A stretch of DNA of 64,000 nt from Microbulbifer sp. MKSA007 (GTDB taxonomy: Bacteria > Pseudomonadota > Gammaproteobacteria > Pseudomonadales > Cellvibrionaceae), in contig CP128433.1 of assembly GCA_032615215.1 (NCBI GenBank), positions 1,447,501 to 1,511,500 on the forward strand, read 5' to 3'. The position numbers and the translations under genes are program-made. Shown one piece after another: positions 1 through 8,989 of this stretch (position 1 is the first letter of the stretch; every line of letters begins with the position of its first letter). Below the pieces are notes generated by a model that had not been told where the DNA came from, did no database searches, and worked only from the letters and a program-made list of their open reading frames with translations.

Positions 1-172
1 TATAACTATCTAGATAGGCAGTTTGTTTTGGTGAAGGGTAGCGGCCGAGAGTGATTAGTTTACAGATGGGCCAGTCAATCCAGTAGCAGATGGTGCCCAA
101 GAATATTTCCGCTAAGATATATCCTATACCCCGGAGAAATCCCCTACCTATCTCCCCAATTAACTCAACCAT
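1..172 (-). CDS. Small membrane-associated cassette protein, 3' end outside window
   Basis: An open frame of 57 codons runs from an ATG at 172 off the left edge. An AGGAAGG ribosome binding site lies 7 bases before the ATG. The N-terminus starts MVELIGEIGRGFLRG and continues with a hydrophobic stretch (about residues 15 to 30) and a Trp-rich segment WIDWPICKLITLGRYP. I do not recognise the family; it looks like a short inner-membrane protein. It is co-oriented with the other minus-strand cassette genes and preceded by a degenerate attC-like hairpin. The C-terminus is unseen, so length and function cannot be judged. Confidence 0.5.
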   Translation of the reverse strand, partial: MVELIGEIGRGFLRGIGYILAEIFLGTICYWIDWPICKLITLGRYPSPKQTAYLDSY

Positions 173-189
173 AATTACCTTCCTGTTTA

Positions 190-262
190 TACGTAAAAGG
201 CATTGCTTAGCGGCTCATTGGACGGTAGCGTAGTTTTGGCTACGCTAGAAATTCCCGCCCAA
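190..262 (-). repeat. Degenerate attC-like hairpin
   Basis: Between two minus-strand genes lies an inverted repeat whose arms are GTAGCGTAG and CTACGCTA, flanked by imperfect complementary outer arms. Size and position suit an integron attC site, but no clean GTTRRRY core is visible, so this is probably a decayed copy. Confidence 0.3.
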
Positions 263-313
263 AATAAAGCGGAGCTCAAAGCATCCACTGAATTAATTTT
301 CTATAATTTCTTA

Positions 314-838
314 CTAGTATTCTCTGTATTTAACATTTGCTTTAAATGCTTCGGCTTCAATAGGGGAATCCTCATACCCATGCTCTAACACACCTAACAA
401 ATGACCAGAGAGGACGTCCTTAAAGCTTGCTCGCTCTACTTGCAAAACATGAACAAGCTCATGTGCCAACTTCGGAGTATCCATCTGGAATCCCTTTCTT
501 ATGTATATAGAATAACCAAATACCTGAGCATTATTCACAACTCCGTCGCCTATAAGTCCGGCTGTCTCGCCAATAAACTTTAGAAGTGAATTCTCGCGTG
601 GAAATGGCACTTCATCCACATAAACCAATCTTATTTTTTCAGGGTTCTTAATGCCTATCTCTTTCGCAATATCAAGGTGCTTCTGATCTAGAGGGTGACC
701 AACTTGAAGGCCTTCAGTATCAATTTTTTCAGCCCACTCTGCATATGGGTTTACAAAGGTAAATTCAATTATTTTCTGATGAAAAACAAAAGGCAAAGCT
801 AAAATAGCTAAACCACAAAGCAAAAATTTACTTTTCAT
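314..838 (-). CDS. Exported/membrane-anchored protein with HExxH zinc-peptidase motif
   Basis: A 174-residue protein. Residues 1 to 20 form a signal peptide or anchor (MKSKFLLCGLAILALPFVF), so the rest is probably periplasmic. Near residue 128 it carries HELVHVLQ, an HExxH zinc-binding motif of gluzincin type, and an acidic segment about 30 residues later (EDSPIEAEAF) could supply the third metal ligand. It resembles the small single-domain HExxH proteins often annotated as DUF4157-like, but I cannot name a family securely. It is a cassette gene in the minus-strand array. A peptidase role is inferred from the motif only. Confidence 0.6.
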   Translation of the reverse strand: MKSKFLLCGLAILALPFVFHQKIIEFTFVNPYAEWAEKIDTEGLQVGHPLDQKHLDIAKEIGIKNPEKIRLVYVDEVPFPRENSLLKFIGETAGLIGDGVVNNAQVFGYSIYIRKGFQMDTPKLAHELVHVLQVERASFKDVLSGHLLGVLEHGYEDSPIEAEAFKANVKYREY

Positions 839-1169
839 ATTTTACTACCGCTTTATCCTATTCAAGGATCAATCTACCATAAAAGCACTCAAAAACCATT
901 AAGAATCAGTGGGTTATATCTAAATTGTAGCGATGGTGTTAAGTGCGATTACAGCGATTTGGCTACTATTCCTTGTGCATGAGCAGTCCCTAAACACTCG
1001 GTAATATAAAAGCTTTTCAGGCCTTTTAGTCTTTTATAAAAAAACGTTCAAGCAGATTAAGCATATAATCTCCAGCTCTACCTAAATCAGAAGTTCTAAA
1101 AGCTATTTCAAACTTTTAGTCTGTTCTGAGTTGGATAAACGCATGGATGCATGGTTTACTCGGGGGGGA
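839..1169. other. Gene-free spacer in the array
   Basis: AT-rich sequence between the HExxH cassette gene and the first intron remnant. No convincing open frame, RNA gene or clean attC core was seen. It may be a decayed cassette or decayed 5' intron sequence. Confidence 0.35.
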
Positions 1170-1297
1170 TGCCTATTTGCCTCAAAATAGATAACTGTCT
1201 GCGAGTCGGATTTAATTATGGATAGAGAATCGCACATTACAGAGCTGAATACTGAATAGTGGGGTAGCCGACAGCTAGAAACTGCCAGCCACCCGAC
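1170..1297 (+). mobile_element. Intron copy 1: decayed 3' end of the group IIC-like element
   Basis: Only the 3' part is recognisable: a D5-like hairpin region and then a D6 hairpin (GCCGACAGCTAGAAACTGCC, a variant of GCCGGTAG...CTACCGGC), ending ACCCGAC just before the stop codon of the next minus-strand gene. The 5' limit is uncertain because the sequence is strongly diverged. Confidence 0.5.
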
Positions 1298-1307
1298 TTC
1301 AATGCGT

Positions 1308-2075
1308 TTAGCACGGAAGTACCGAAAGTGCCGAGCCCAAGGCGTTTGCTATACCATTTATTAGCTCAGTTGTCACTCGTGCCTTATTAAGTGCGATGTC
1401 AACCAGCAAGCCAAAAATGACTGAGATATAGGCCAGGTATCCAAAACCCATATAGTCATTATACAAGATGGTATAAAACCAATCTTGACCATATGTGTAT
1501 ATGGCGGAAGATATGATGGTAGCAACGAATAAAAGCACTGCAGGTAAGAACAAGTGAGCTACTGCTTTTGGTTTAGCGAAAGATACAGCCAAGAGAATAA
1601 GAAACATTAGAAAATTTGATCCAAGGAATATACGAAGGTCAAGTTTTAAATTTCCCACTATCTCAAAGTACTTTCCCTTTATAAGATCGCCGAGTGTATC
1701 TTGCGCAACTTTAATGCTCTTAAGGCGATCGAGGTAGCCTGCTGTGATTGACTGAGCCAAAGCCTTTTGCCTTTCACAGTCATAACCACACATTGAGGCA
1801 ATTACACTTGCTATTTTTTGCGGTAGATTGTTATCTAAGTCTTCTTTAATTTTTTCCGATTCCAGTCCAACTCTATTGGCAATGCTCAGCGCTTGATTTG
1901 CAACTGTAGATTCGCTTACAAGATGCTGTTTTTCTCGAACTTCCTTCTCTATTTGGTATTTTACAAATCCTTTTGCTGATTCTTCTATGCTCTCCGGCGA
2001 CAAGAATGTAATAGAGAATAGAATTCCAAAAAATAGAATTCCAAATAACCCGGTTGAGCGTAATGTAATATTCAT
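1308..2075 (-). CDS. Multi-pass membrane protein of unknown function (cassette gene)
   Basis: The long open frame begins further upstream, but the extra N-terminus is translated attC and intron sequence. I place the start at the ATG at 2075 (MNITLRSTGLFG), with GGAAAC just before it. That gives 255 residues: an N-terminal transmembrane segment (about 7 to 24), a mostly helical soluble region of about 130 residues with a CGYDCE motif, and three C-terminal membrane segments. I do not recognise the family. It sits directly after an attC core (GTTAAAT) and ends at intron copy 1. Confidence 0.6.
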   Translation of the reverse strand: MNITLRSTGLFGILFFGILFSITFLSPESIEESAKGFVKYQIEKEVREKQHLVSESTVANQALSIANRVGLESEKIKEDLDNNLPQKIASVIASMCGYDCERQKALAQSITAGYLDRLKSIKVAQDTLGDLIKGKYFEIVGNLKLDLRIFLGSNFLMFLILLAVSFAKPKAVAHLFLPAVLLFVATIISSAIYTYGQDWFYTILYNDYMGFGYLAYISVIFGLLVDIALNKARVTTELINGIANALGSALSVLPC

Positions 2076-2087
2076 AGTTTCCTTAGC

Positions 2088-2158
2088 ATTTAACGCCTTA
2101 GTAACCCGTAGCAAAGCGTGAGCTGTCCGGGGCCGAGGGCACACAGTACGCTGTCTTG
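2088..2158 (-). repeat. attC site, interrupted by intron copy 2
   Basis: Read on the minus strand, it ends in the core GTTAAAT (2094-2088), which fits GTTRRRY. It is preceded by GGC and an imperfect inverted repeat (arms around CAGCGTA and TGCTACGG). The R'' end stops at TTG, where intron copy 2 begins. Confidence 0.6.
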
Positions 2159-2723
2159 GTACTGCCGTATGGGTACGAACTAATGAGGTGAAAGCCCGTT
2201 GTAAAAAGATCACCGTTTAAGGGAGGTATTAAATGCCAACTACCAGCGAATGGCAACTGAAACACCGTGAGATCTTATGAGAAGGAAGTCTATAGCAAAG
2301 TTATGAAATGACGAAGGAGAATGTCATATAGAGCTTGGCCGTGAGGCGAGGCGGCCAGAGGCAACAAAGCCAAGTGATAAAATGGGTAGGTAAATGATGT
2401 AGTTGTGTAGTGAAAGTTCACGCTCTTATCTGGGAAGCTATGCTTAGCTTGTTGCTATTAAGTTGTCACTGTCACTCCTGATTATATAAATAGACACAAT
2501 CAATTAGCACGATCACAGGAATAGAAAAAGTGGTGGAACAATACTGCGTAATAATCAAGGTGATTAAACAGAAGTCAGCTGATCATCTAATAGCCTAATA
2601 CCGAGACTATTACCCTGGAGATGGTTAATGCCTTCTTGAGGCTGTCACCGGATAGAAATTCATTGCGGACTCTATGATGGATGGTGTGGGTAGCCGGTAG
2701 CTAGAAACTACCGGCTACTCGTT
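2159..2723 (+). mobile_element. Intron copy 2: ORF-less group IIC-attC intron, diverged, about 565 nt
   Basis: Begins TTG|GTACTGCC and contains the shared D1 blocks (GTGAAAGCCC, GAAGGAAG). It ends with a weakened D5, the D6 hairpin GCCGGTAG/CTACCGGC and CTACTCGTT directly before the TTA that is the stop codon of the next gene. It lacks about 140 nt relative to full-length copies and contains no reverse transcriptase frame. Confidence 0.65.
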
Positions 2724-3179
2724 TTAGAGCGCATTTTTTAATGATAATGCCACCTTTTTAATGCCATGAGGTGGAGTCCATCGTTTAAACTCAACAAAAC
2801 CATGCTTTTTATATAAATTAATTGCGGGCTCATTTACAGCAGCTGTTTCTACAATTGATTCTATAAATTCATATTCATCTAGAATGTAGTTCAGCAATTT
2901 ACCTGCTATTCCTTTCCTGAAATAATCTGGGTCAACAGTTAAACTATTAATTTCTAATCGCTTATCTTCTATAGCAACCTCAATAGTTGCGGCTAGACAT
3001 TCATTGTCAATAAATCCATAAAATTGCGATTTAGAATTCATTATATCTTGCGCACTTCGCGATAGTGGAGGAAAGTTAGTAACACCTATCAATTGAGCTT
3101 CAACCTTATAGGAGCGTTGAAATATTGTGAAAATATGATCTGCTATTTCTTCGTTTAAATTGTCAAGTTTTATTATCAT
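2724..3179 (-). CDS. GNAT family N-acetyltransferase
   Basis: A 151-residue single-domain acetyltransferase of GNAT fold, predicted cytosolic, transferring acetyl from acetyl-CoA to an unknown amine. Motif A, the CoA pyrophosphate loop, appears as FRKGIAGKLL near residue 87 after the strand INSLTVDP. The C-terminal motif B region NEPAINLYKKHGFVEF is typical. The start is the ATG at 3179. The TAA stop is the 3' exon TTA immediately after intron copy 2, so the intron lies antisense directly behind the gene. Single GNAT genes are common integron cassettes; the substrate cannot be deduced. Confidence 0.85.
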   Translation of the reverse strand: MIIKLDNLNEEIADHIFTIFQRSYKVEAQLIGVTNFPPLSRSAQDIMNSKSQFYGFIDNECLAATIEVAIEDKRLEINSLTVDPDYFRKGIAGKLLNYILDEYEFIESIVETAAVNEPAINLYKKHGFVEFKRWTPPHGIKKVALSLKNAL

Positions 3180-3304
3180 GTTAAGCCTAGTCTAAAATTT
3201 CGTGGGCTCTCTGACTCTTACCGCAACAGCATCTAGGGAGGAGGCTTATAGGTGCAGCGACCACAAAACAAATGTTAGGATAAATGTCGGATTGCTGGTA
3301 CTTG

Positions 3305-3729
3305 GTACATCCAGTATGAGTATTGTCTGAATGGGGTAAAAGCCCTCTGTAGGAAGCTCACCCATCAATGAATTCCATAAAATGCTAACTACTAGCGAAT
3401 GGTAACTATAACACAGTATTCTTTTGGTGAGGAAACCACAGAATCATCACGTAAGGTTTATTTTGGAGTGTAGGCATTCAAGGGCAGAGGAACGATATGA
3501 TTTAACAAATAGAGTAAATGAGTTGTGATTGTTTAGGTCCTTATTTGAGCGGGATCTGTTTAGCATACTGCTATTAATTTGAGGTGGTTTTCTGCCATGT
3601 CATTCAATTCAAATGAATGATCCGTTTGACACTAACGTTGTGAAAAATTTATTACAGATGCTGAGCCGTCCTATGCCGATCCGCACTATGGGGGAGGGGT
3701 CGGTAGCTAGAAACTACCGGTTACCCAGT
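3305..3729 (+). mobile_element. Intron copy 3: reduced group IIC-like element, about 425 nt
   Basis: Starts TTG|GTACATCCAGTATG and ends with a D5-like hairpin (GCCGTCCTATGCC to ATGGGGGAGGGG), the D6 stem CGGTAG/CTACCG and TACCCAGT. Internal sequence is missing compared with the 704-nt copies, and both ends are diverged, so this is an older copy. Confidence 0.6.
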
Positions 3730-3737
3730 TGATACTA

Positions 3738-4364
3738 CTAACGTTCAGTGAAGGCAATTTTCCCAGCCAGCCCGATGAGTAGAGTTCCAGATACGCCTTC
3801 GAGTGCTCGAGAGAATTGCTTAGAATTTGATTTGCTAAATAACCAAGTTCCAGCTGAAGCATATAGAACATTACATACTGTAGCTAAAGTACTAAAGAGT
3901 AAACCTAGTATCAATATTTGTAACGATACTAAATCGGTCGAGGTATCGACGAACTGAGGTAAGAATGAGAGAAAAAACAATGCTACTTTCGGATTCAAAA
4001 CGCTAACAATGAGACCTTGAATAAATATGTTTTTATTTGTATCAGTATTTTCTTCAACAACAATTTTATTACCTCCTCGCCACATGGAAAGTAAAGACTG
4101 GGCACCCAAGTATACCAAGTAGGCTGCACCCAACCACTTCACTATGCTAAAAGCCATGGCAGAACTTAGGATTATCGCCGATAAACCCAAACAAGCTGCT
4201 AGTGTATGGACAAAATATCCCACGCCTAGCCCAATAGCAGCTTTTACACCGCTTGCCATTTGACCTTTCATTGTATTCGATACGATGTAGATTACGTCTG
4301 GGCCAGGTATCATATTGATTGCTAAGCAAGCGACAACAAATAAAGGTAGAGAACTTAAATCCAT
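3738..4364 (-). CDS. LysE/RhtB family amino-acid exporter
   Basis: A 208-residue inner-membrane protein with about six transmembrane helices, the usual size of LysE/RhtB/CadD exporters. The N-terminal signature is plain: an INMIPGPDVIYIVSNT segment near residue 17, followed by GVKAAIGLGVGYFVHT and later VLNPKVALFFLSFLPQF. These proteins export amino acids or their analogues by a proton-coupled mechanism; the substrate is not predictable here. The ATG at 4364 has GAGGAAAG upstream. It is a minus-strand cassette gene between intron copies 3 and 4. LysE exporters also occur outside arrays, so it may have been captured recently. Confidence 0.9.
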   Translation of the reverse strand: MDLSSLPLFVVACLAINMIPGPDVIYIVSNTMKGQMASGVKAAIGLGVGYFVHTLAACLGLSAIILSSAMAFSIVKWLGAAYLVYLGAQSLLSMWRGGNKIVVEENTDTNKNIFIQGLIVSVLNPKVALFFLSFLPQFVDTSTDLVSLQILILGLLFSTLATVCNVLYASAGTWLFSKSNSKQFSRALEGVSGTLLIGLAGKIAFTER

Positions 4365-4462
4365 TTTCTTTCCTCAATATTAATAATTTGTGATATTACG
4401 CTTGAAGGGTCCAGTTGAAAACCAAAGCGGTGGTTTCTATGCCGATCAGATGCCTTTATTTG

Positions 4463-4786
4463 GTACGCCCAGTATGGGCGTGGACTAAGGGGGTGAAAGT
4501 CCCTTGTAGGGAGATCACCATTTAATGGGTTCCATTAAATGCTAACTACTAACGAATGGCAACTGCAACATCGAGAGGACTTGTAGAGAAGAAGCCGCCA
4601 GCAAAAAAACTGTGAGCTGACGAGCAAAAACTTCTTATAACGCTTAGCTCGGAGGTGAGATGGCAGGGGCATCGGAGCTATGTGATCCAATGGGAAGATA
4701 TTCATTACGGATAGGGAGCTGCCTATTGCGGACCCGCCCAACCGATGGATGGTGTGGGGCTGGTATCTAGAAACTACCGACCTGGT
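4463..4786 (+). mobile_element. Intron copy 4: internally deleted group IIC-like element, about 324 nt
   Basis: It has an intact 5' end (TTG|GTACGCCCAG) and an intact 3' end (D5 stem, D6 and CTGGT before TTA), but the middle of about 380 nt is gone. The left joint lies after GTGATCCAATGGG and the right joint before ATTCATTACGGATAGG. The deletion joins the D1 region directly to the 5' shoulder of D5. Confidence 0.7.
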
Positions 4787-5122
4787 TTATGAGATTTCCT
4801 TTGGATTAAAAACAAGACGAATTTTACTAATTCGACCCGCCTTATAATGAAATGTTTGGGCCATTAATGTACTTCTATAATTTTTAGTGAATTTATATAT
4901 GTAACATATTGAATTCGGATTGTGAAACTCTTCTACCATCTCATACGATACATCAACTGGAGGTGTAGCTTTCAGAGATTCTATATATTCTTTGGCCGAT
5001 TTACATTTAAACAATGGCCCTTCAAAATTCAGCTTTTCATCTAGTATTAGGTCTAATGAATCAAAGTCCTTTGATTCATAGAGTATGTCCATATATTTTC
5101 GAGCAAGCTCTATTTTGTTCAT
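4787..5122 (-). CDS. NTF2-like/SnoaL-type small protein
   Basis: A 111-residue protein with the layout of the NTF2-like cone fold: an N-terminal helix pair (ARKYMDILYESKDFDSLDLIL), then EKLNFEGPLFKCKSAKEYIESL and a curved sheet (VSYEMVEEFHNPNSICYIYKF) ending KISKIRLVFNP-like strands. SnoaL-like proteins may be enzymes or small-ligand binders; no catalytic residues stand out. The stop codon TTA is exactly the 3' exon of intron copy 4. It is a minus-strand cassette gene. The fold call is moderately sure and the function is unknown. Confidence 0.65.
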   Translation of the reverse strand: MNKIELARKYMDILYESKDFDSLDLILDEKLNFEGPLFKCKSAKEYIESLKATPPVDVSYEMVEEFHNPNSICYIYKFTKNYRSTLMAQTFHYKAGRISKIRLVFNPKEIS

Positions 5123-5197
5123 ATCGATTTCACATAAGGTTTTACTCAGCCGCCACAGAAATGGGGCCGGTTTATGTTATCTTAGAAGGCCGTTTCC

Positions 5198-6049
5198 TGA
5201 CACCTATCAAAGGTAGAGCTTAAGGCGTTACCGCCATTGACACAATACGGAAATTAATAGTTAAGCTCATACCTCATAACCCAGCCTCGCCGGTCACAGA
5301 TCTCTCTTGATGCGACTCCAAACTGTCACTGCGTCTCCTGCTGTGTAAGCAGAGCATTCCTCTATGGAGGAAGGGAAGGATTATAAGTACTAGCGTCAGT
5401 GGATTGAAATGCAAAAGCTGGCTGTTATCTTTGCTCGGGATATCGCTGCCTATGAGGTAACGAGTAATCACTATCATGTGGTGTTCTATATTGATGCTAT
5501 AACGGCAAATACTTGGTCTGATGCTGAGGTCATTCCCCGCTGGCAGGAACCATTTAAAGCTTCTAACTTGGCTCAGCGCTTCATTCATGGTGCCTCGCTG
5601 GACCGGTGTGAAGAGAGCAAACTTAAAGAGTTGATTGAGCTATGGCGAAAGCGATTAATGGATATCAGCTGGTTTATGCGCTGCCTAAACGAATGTATTG
5701 CCCACCAAGCCAACACAGAGGATCACTGTACAGGCCGCTTCTGGGAGGTCCGTTTCAAGTCTCAGGCGCTATTGGATTAAAGAGCTTTGGTCGCCTGCAT
5801 GGTCTATGTCGATCTCAATCCAATCCGTGCCGATATTGAAAAAACCTTGGAGGACTCCGATCACCCTTCCATTTCGCAGCGACCTCTAGTGAGCAATTGA
5901 AAGGCCTATTTGACCAAAGTGACGCAGTTTTAAGAACTTAAGCACAATTTTCCAGCATTAAACCTCGCGCTACACAGACTAGGAGAAATGGCCGTTAAGG
6001 TGGAAAGCCTGTATCATTTCCAGTGTCATCTTTCAATCTGTGGGTGTCC
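5198..6049 (+). mobile_element. Decayed IS200-like/RAYT element, left copy
   Basis: The sequence parallels the intact element at 18,629-19,892. It has a related left end (GACACCTATCAAAGGTAGAGC), a damaged transposase gene, and then the element's right flank with the TGGGTGTCC end at 6041-6049. About 370 bp of the transposase 3' part are deleted. Confidence 0.65.
5277..5905 (+). pseudogene. Broken REP-associated tyrosine transposase (Y1_Tnp) gene
   Basis: It aligns by eye with the first two thirds of the intact transposase at 18,730. The start codon has become ATA and an in-frame TAA follows the CysCys region. A deletion removes the start of the conserved RRQWIETG block, and a further stop falls after the RFKSQALLD motif. 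The segment LMDISWFMRCLNE is still readable. The 3' third is missing from this copy; a matching fragment of another copy lies at 7403. Confidence 0.75.
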
Positions 6050-6305
6050 TTGTGTGAACCCTCAATCAGAAACAATTCTTCGTTTTTTTCAACCTTCTGG
6101 TCGGTGTTTCGATGGTTACGGCTGACGTTAATCGGTGTTCTCGGGTTTTAATAGAACTATTTGTCTGCCTGGGGTTCGGAAAGGTAATCGCCTAGCCGCA
6201 AGTTGTGGCTATAGTATCCAATTTGGGGGAGTACTAATCTTTTGTCCAGCCATCGACAATCATTAATAATCTTCCTGGTCTCGATTGATTTGTAAAGAGT
6301 ATGTT

Positions 6306-7244
6306 ATGTCCAGAAAAATATTATCCTTAAAGGTAAAGAGAAATACGGAGCCTAAGAAGGCTGATGAAAAGCAAGAGGATACTTCTGATCCAAAGAAACG
6401 CTTCTTAAATGGAGTAGCTATTAATCCATCTGAGCCTATTCGCCTTGAGTCTGGTTCTCAGCAACTTACGGTAAGGGCGATGGATTTGATTACGCCAATT
6501 GGTAAGGGGCAGCGTGGCTTGATTGTGGCTCCACCAGGTTGTGGTAAAACCACTATTCTGAAACATATCTGCCAAGCAGTGGGGGAGGCTTACCCCGAAA
6601 TAAAGCTGTACGCTTTGCTTATTGATGAAAGGCCAGAGGAGGTTACTGACTTTAAGCGAAGTGTACCGGCCGAAGTTTATGCGTCCTCTTCTGATCATAG
6701 CTATGAAGAGCATGTGAGAGTAGCTAATGAACTCCATGATAGGGCCTGTAAGGAAGCCGGTGAAGGCCAGGATGTGATGATCGTGGTTGACTCGTTGACA
6801 AGACTTTCACGGGTACATAATGCGCAGCAGAGTGGTAGGGGGCGTACGATGTCTGGCGGGATAGATGCCAGGGCTATGGAGATACCCAGAAAGCTGTTTG
6901 GTGCTGCGAGGAAGATTGAAGGTGGTGGCTCACTTACGATTCTGGCAACGATACTCGTGGATACTGGAAGCCGAATGGACCAGGTGATATTTGAGGAGTT
7001 TAAGGGTACGGGAAATATGGAGGTAGTATTGTCAAAGGAAATTGCGAGACAGCGAATTTTCCCTGCCTTGGATATTGCTAAAAGCAGTACTCGCCGTGAA
7101 GAAATCCTGTTCAACTCGAAAGATATTGCAACGATAAGAGCTTTACGAAGAACGCTTGCTAGCCTAAAGCCTGTAGATGGCACTAAGAAACTTATTGAAC
7201 TCCTTGAAAAGTACCCGACAAATGCGGAGTTACTTGACCATTAA
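6306..7244 (+). CDS. Short Rho paralogue: Rho ATPase ring domain without N-terminal RNA-binding domain
   Basis: A 312-residue protein matching only the C-terminal ATPase/helicase part of transcription terminator Rho (normally about 420 residues). Visible features are the Walker A PPGCGKTT (76-83), the catalytic DERPEEV (107-113), the Walker B VVDSLTRLSR (Asp about 162), the Q-loop MSGGIDARAMEIPRK, the R-loop FKGTGNME (about 232) and the arginine-finger block SSTRREE (about 263). The usual helix bundle and cold-shock primary RNA-binding site are replaced by a basic tail of about 35 residues. I chose the ATG at 6306 (AAAGAG upstream) over the upstream TTG. It is plus-strand, opposite to the cassette genes, and lies between two RAYT remnants. 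It may bind or translocate RNA, modulate normal Rho, or act in conflict with phage; the role is unknown. Confidence 0.85.
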   Translation: MSRKILSLKVKRNTEPKKADEKQEDTSDPKKRFLNGVAINPSEPIRLESGSQQLTVRAMDLITPIGKGQRGLIVAPPGCGKTTILKHICQAVGEAYPEIKLYALLIDERPEEVTDFKRSVPAEVYASSSDHSYEEHVRVANELHDRACKEAGEGQDVMIVVDSLTRLSRVHNAQQSGRGRTMSGGIDARAMEIPRKLFGAARKIEGGGSLTILATILVDTGSRMDQVIFEEFKGTGNMEVVLSKEIARQRIFPALDIAKSSTRREEILFNSKDIATIRALRRTLASLKPVDGTKKLIELLEKYPTNAELLDH

Positions 7245-7402
7245 TTTTTTAGTTAAGTTTAAGGGTAGTATTTAGCCGCTTAGCATTTTTGGAGTTAGTT
7301 GCTTAGCGACCGAGTCCTTATTAGGACAGCTGTTATTCAGTTAAGGGCTTTACACCTCAATCCTCTGGTGTGTTTTTACAGGATACCGCCCAATGAGGAG
7401 CT

Positions 7403-7893
7403 TAGTGGAAAAGTGGCCTTAATATGCCGAAAGGGTTGCCCTTTCAGCTGGATCACTATTTGGCGTTAGCAGACAATGGTTGGCATTTAGCCCCCCAAAA
7501 GCGAGGTGCCATTTCTCAAAAGGCGCCCCCTATCTTGAGCGGCTGGACATCTCAGCAAAACACTGGCTCTATCTCAGCTGGAACTTTGAAAGCCGCTTTA
7601 AAGGTTTGGTGGGATCAGTTGAGAGGGTAAAGCAAGCTTGTATCCAACTCGATAAACGCTGGGTACACGGAATAGGGATTGCCGGCGTTTCCTATCAGCC
7701 ACACCCTGCTAATCTACTCCTACCCCAAATACTCTATAACACGATTACCACTCTTTCATCCAAAATATCATTTCCAAAAATCTGCATATCAATTCCCAGA
7801 ACTTAATCTCTCTTACCTATAAGTCAAAGGGTAAGAGCCCCCAGAAAGAGAGCTTGCTCTACAGTTCACAGTATCCTCCAGCCTTTGGGTGTC
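7403..7893 (+). pseudogene. 3' fragment of a second REP-associated tyrosine transposase element
   Basis: From about 7418 the sequence matches the last third of the intact transposase (NMPKGLSFQLDHYLAL onward) with frameshifts. It then runs through a diverged element right flank to TGGGTGTC near 7885-7893. The 5' two thirds are absent. Together with the left remnant it brackets the rho-like gene. Confidence 0.7.
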
Positions 7894-7986
7894 TTAATGT
7901 GTGTGTGCACTAATTTTTGCAATAGGATAATAAACAACACCCGCAGCAACCAATAAGGTTACTAAGCCGGGTGCTTTCATCTAAAT

Positions 7987-8844
7987 TTATGCATCTTCAG
8001 AAGATTCACGTATACGCTCTTTTCGTTCCAGTTCCTCTTGCATCACCGCTTTGATTTCTTCCAGCACGGCGTCGACATCAGCGCTGTCATCATCATCATC
8101 AAACTTGCCGCTGAGCGTTGAGCTAGTCGTTAAGTTACCCTCTTCAAACAGTGCCCACATTTCCTTGGCGTATTGAGTCTGTAATAAAGAGGGGGCAAAT
8201 CTGCCATAATAACGACGCATATTGTCGACGTCGCGAGTGAACATTTCTTGTGCACTGTTATTGGCAGCGGCACTAACAGCTTGGGGTAAATCGATAATCA
8301 CAGGGCCGGAATCATCCACTAGGACGTTAAATTCGGATAAATCACCATGTACAATTCCCTCGTGAAGCATGAGCATGATGTAATGAATCATTAATGCATG
8401 ATCTTGAATTGCTTGCTCTTCTGACATTGTCACATCGCCAAGCCGTGGTGCGACATTGCCTGCTTCGTCAGTGATTAACTCCATCAATAATACACCGTCA
8501 ACACAACCAAAAGTCTTGGGAACTCGTACATGAGCGCGTGCTAAACGGGATAAAGCATCAACTTCGGCATTTTGCCAAATTTCTTCTTGCTGTTGGCGGC
8601 CATAATTCGACCGTTTTTGCATGGCACGTGCTTGACGACCACTGCGAACTTTACGCCCTTCTTGGTATTGTGCGGCCTTTTTAAAACTACGCTTAGTTGC
8701 GTCTTTATAGACTTTGGCGCAACGAATTTCGTCACGACAACGGACAATAAATATATCGGCTTCTTTGCCGCTCATTAGGCGGCTGATAACTTCATCGATT
8801 AAGCCATCATCGATGAGAGGCTGTAGACGTTTGGGAGTTTTCAC
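7987..8844 (-). CDS. RIO-type atypical serine kinase
   Basis: A RIO1-like protein kinase of 285 residues. Visible motifs are the start MSGKEADIFIVRC-like ATP loop (as LMSGKEADIFIVR), the catalytic loop HGDLSEFNVLV (about 166-176) and the metal-binding loop IIDLPQAV (about 182), which replaces DFG in RIO kinases. The acidic C-terminus (FDDDDDSADVD) is typical of bacterial members. The frame opens at a TTG at 8871, but homologues begin MKTPKR, so I use the GTG at 8844; this is uncertain. The substrate is unknown; related proteins autophosphorylate and may touch ribosome-linked processes. It sits between the RAYT remnants and intron copy 5 without a clear attC, so it may be a chromosomal gene rather than a cassette. 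Confidence 0.85.
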   Translation of the reverse strand: MKTPKRLQPLIDDGLIDEVISRLMSGKEADIFIVRCRDEIRCAKVYKDATKRSFKKAAQYQEGRKVRSGRQARAMQKRSNYGRQQQEEIWQNAEVDALSRLARAHVRVPKTFGCVDGVLLMELITDEAGNVAPRLGDVTMSEEQAIQDHALMIHYIMLMLHEGIVHGDLSEFNVLVDDSGPVIIDLPQAVSAAANNSAQEMFTRDVDNMRRYYGRFAPSLLQTQYAKEMWALFEEGNLTTSSTLSGKFDDDDDSADVDAVLEEIKAVMQEELERKERIRESSEDA

Positions 8845-8989
8845 TAGATACCAGCTTCGTGTGTTCGGCAATTATTCATATATGCTATTGACATATTTCC
8901 ATGTGTATTTGAGGCAAGAAATCTAATCCTGCTTATGGATAAAGAGCGATTATGGGGCTCTATAATGCTCGCGTAAAGGATGGGGGCAA

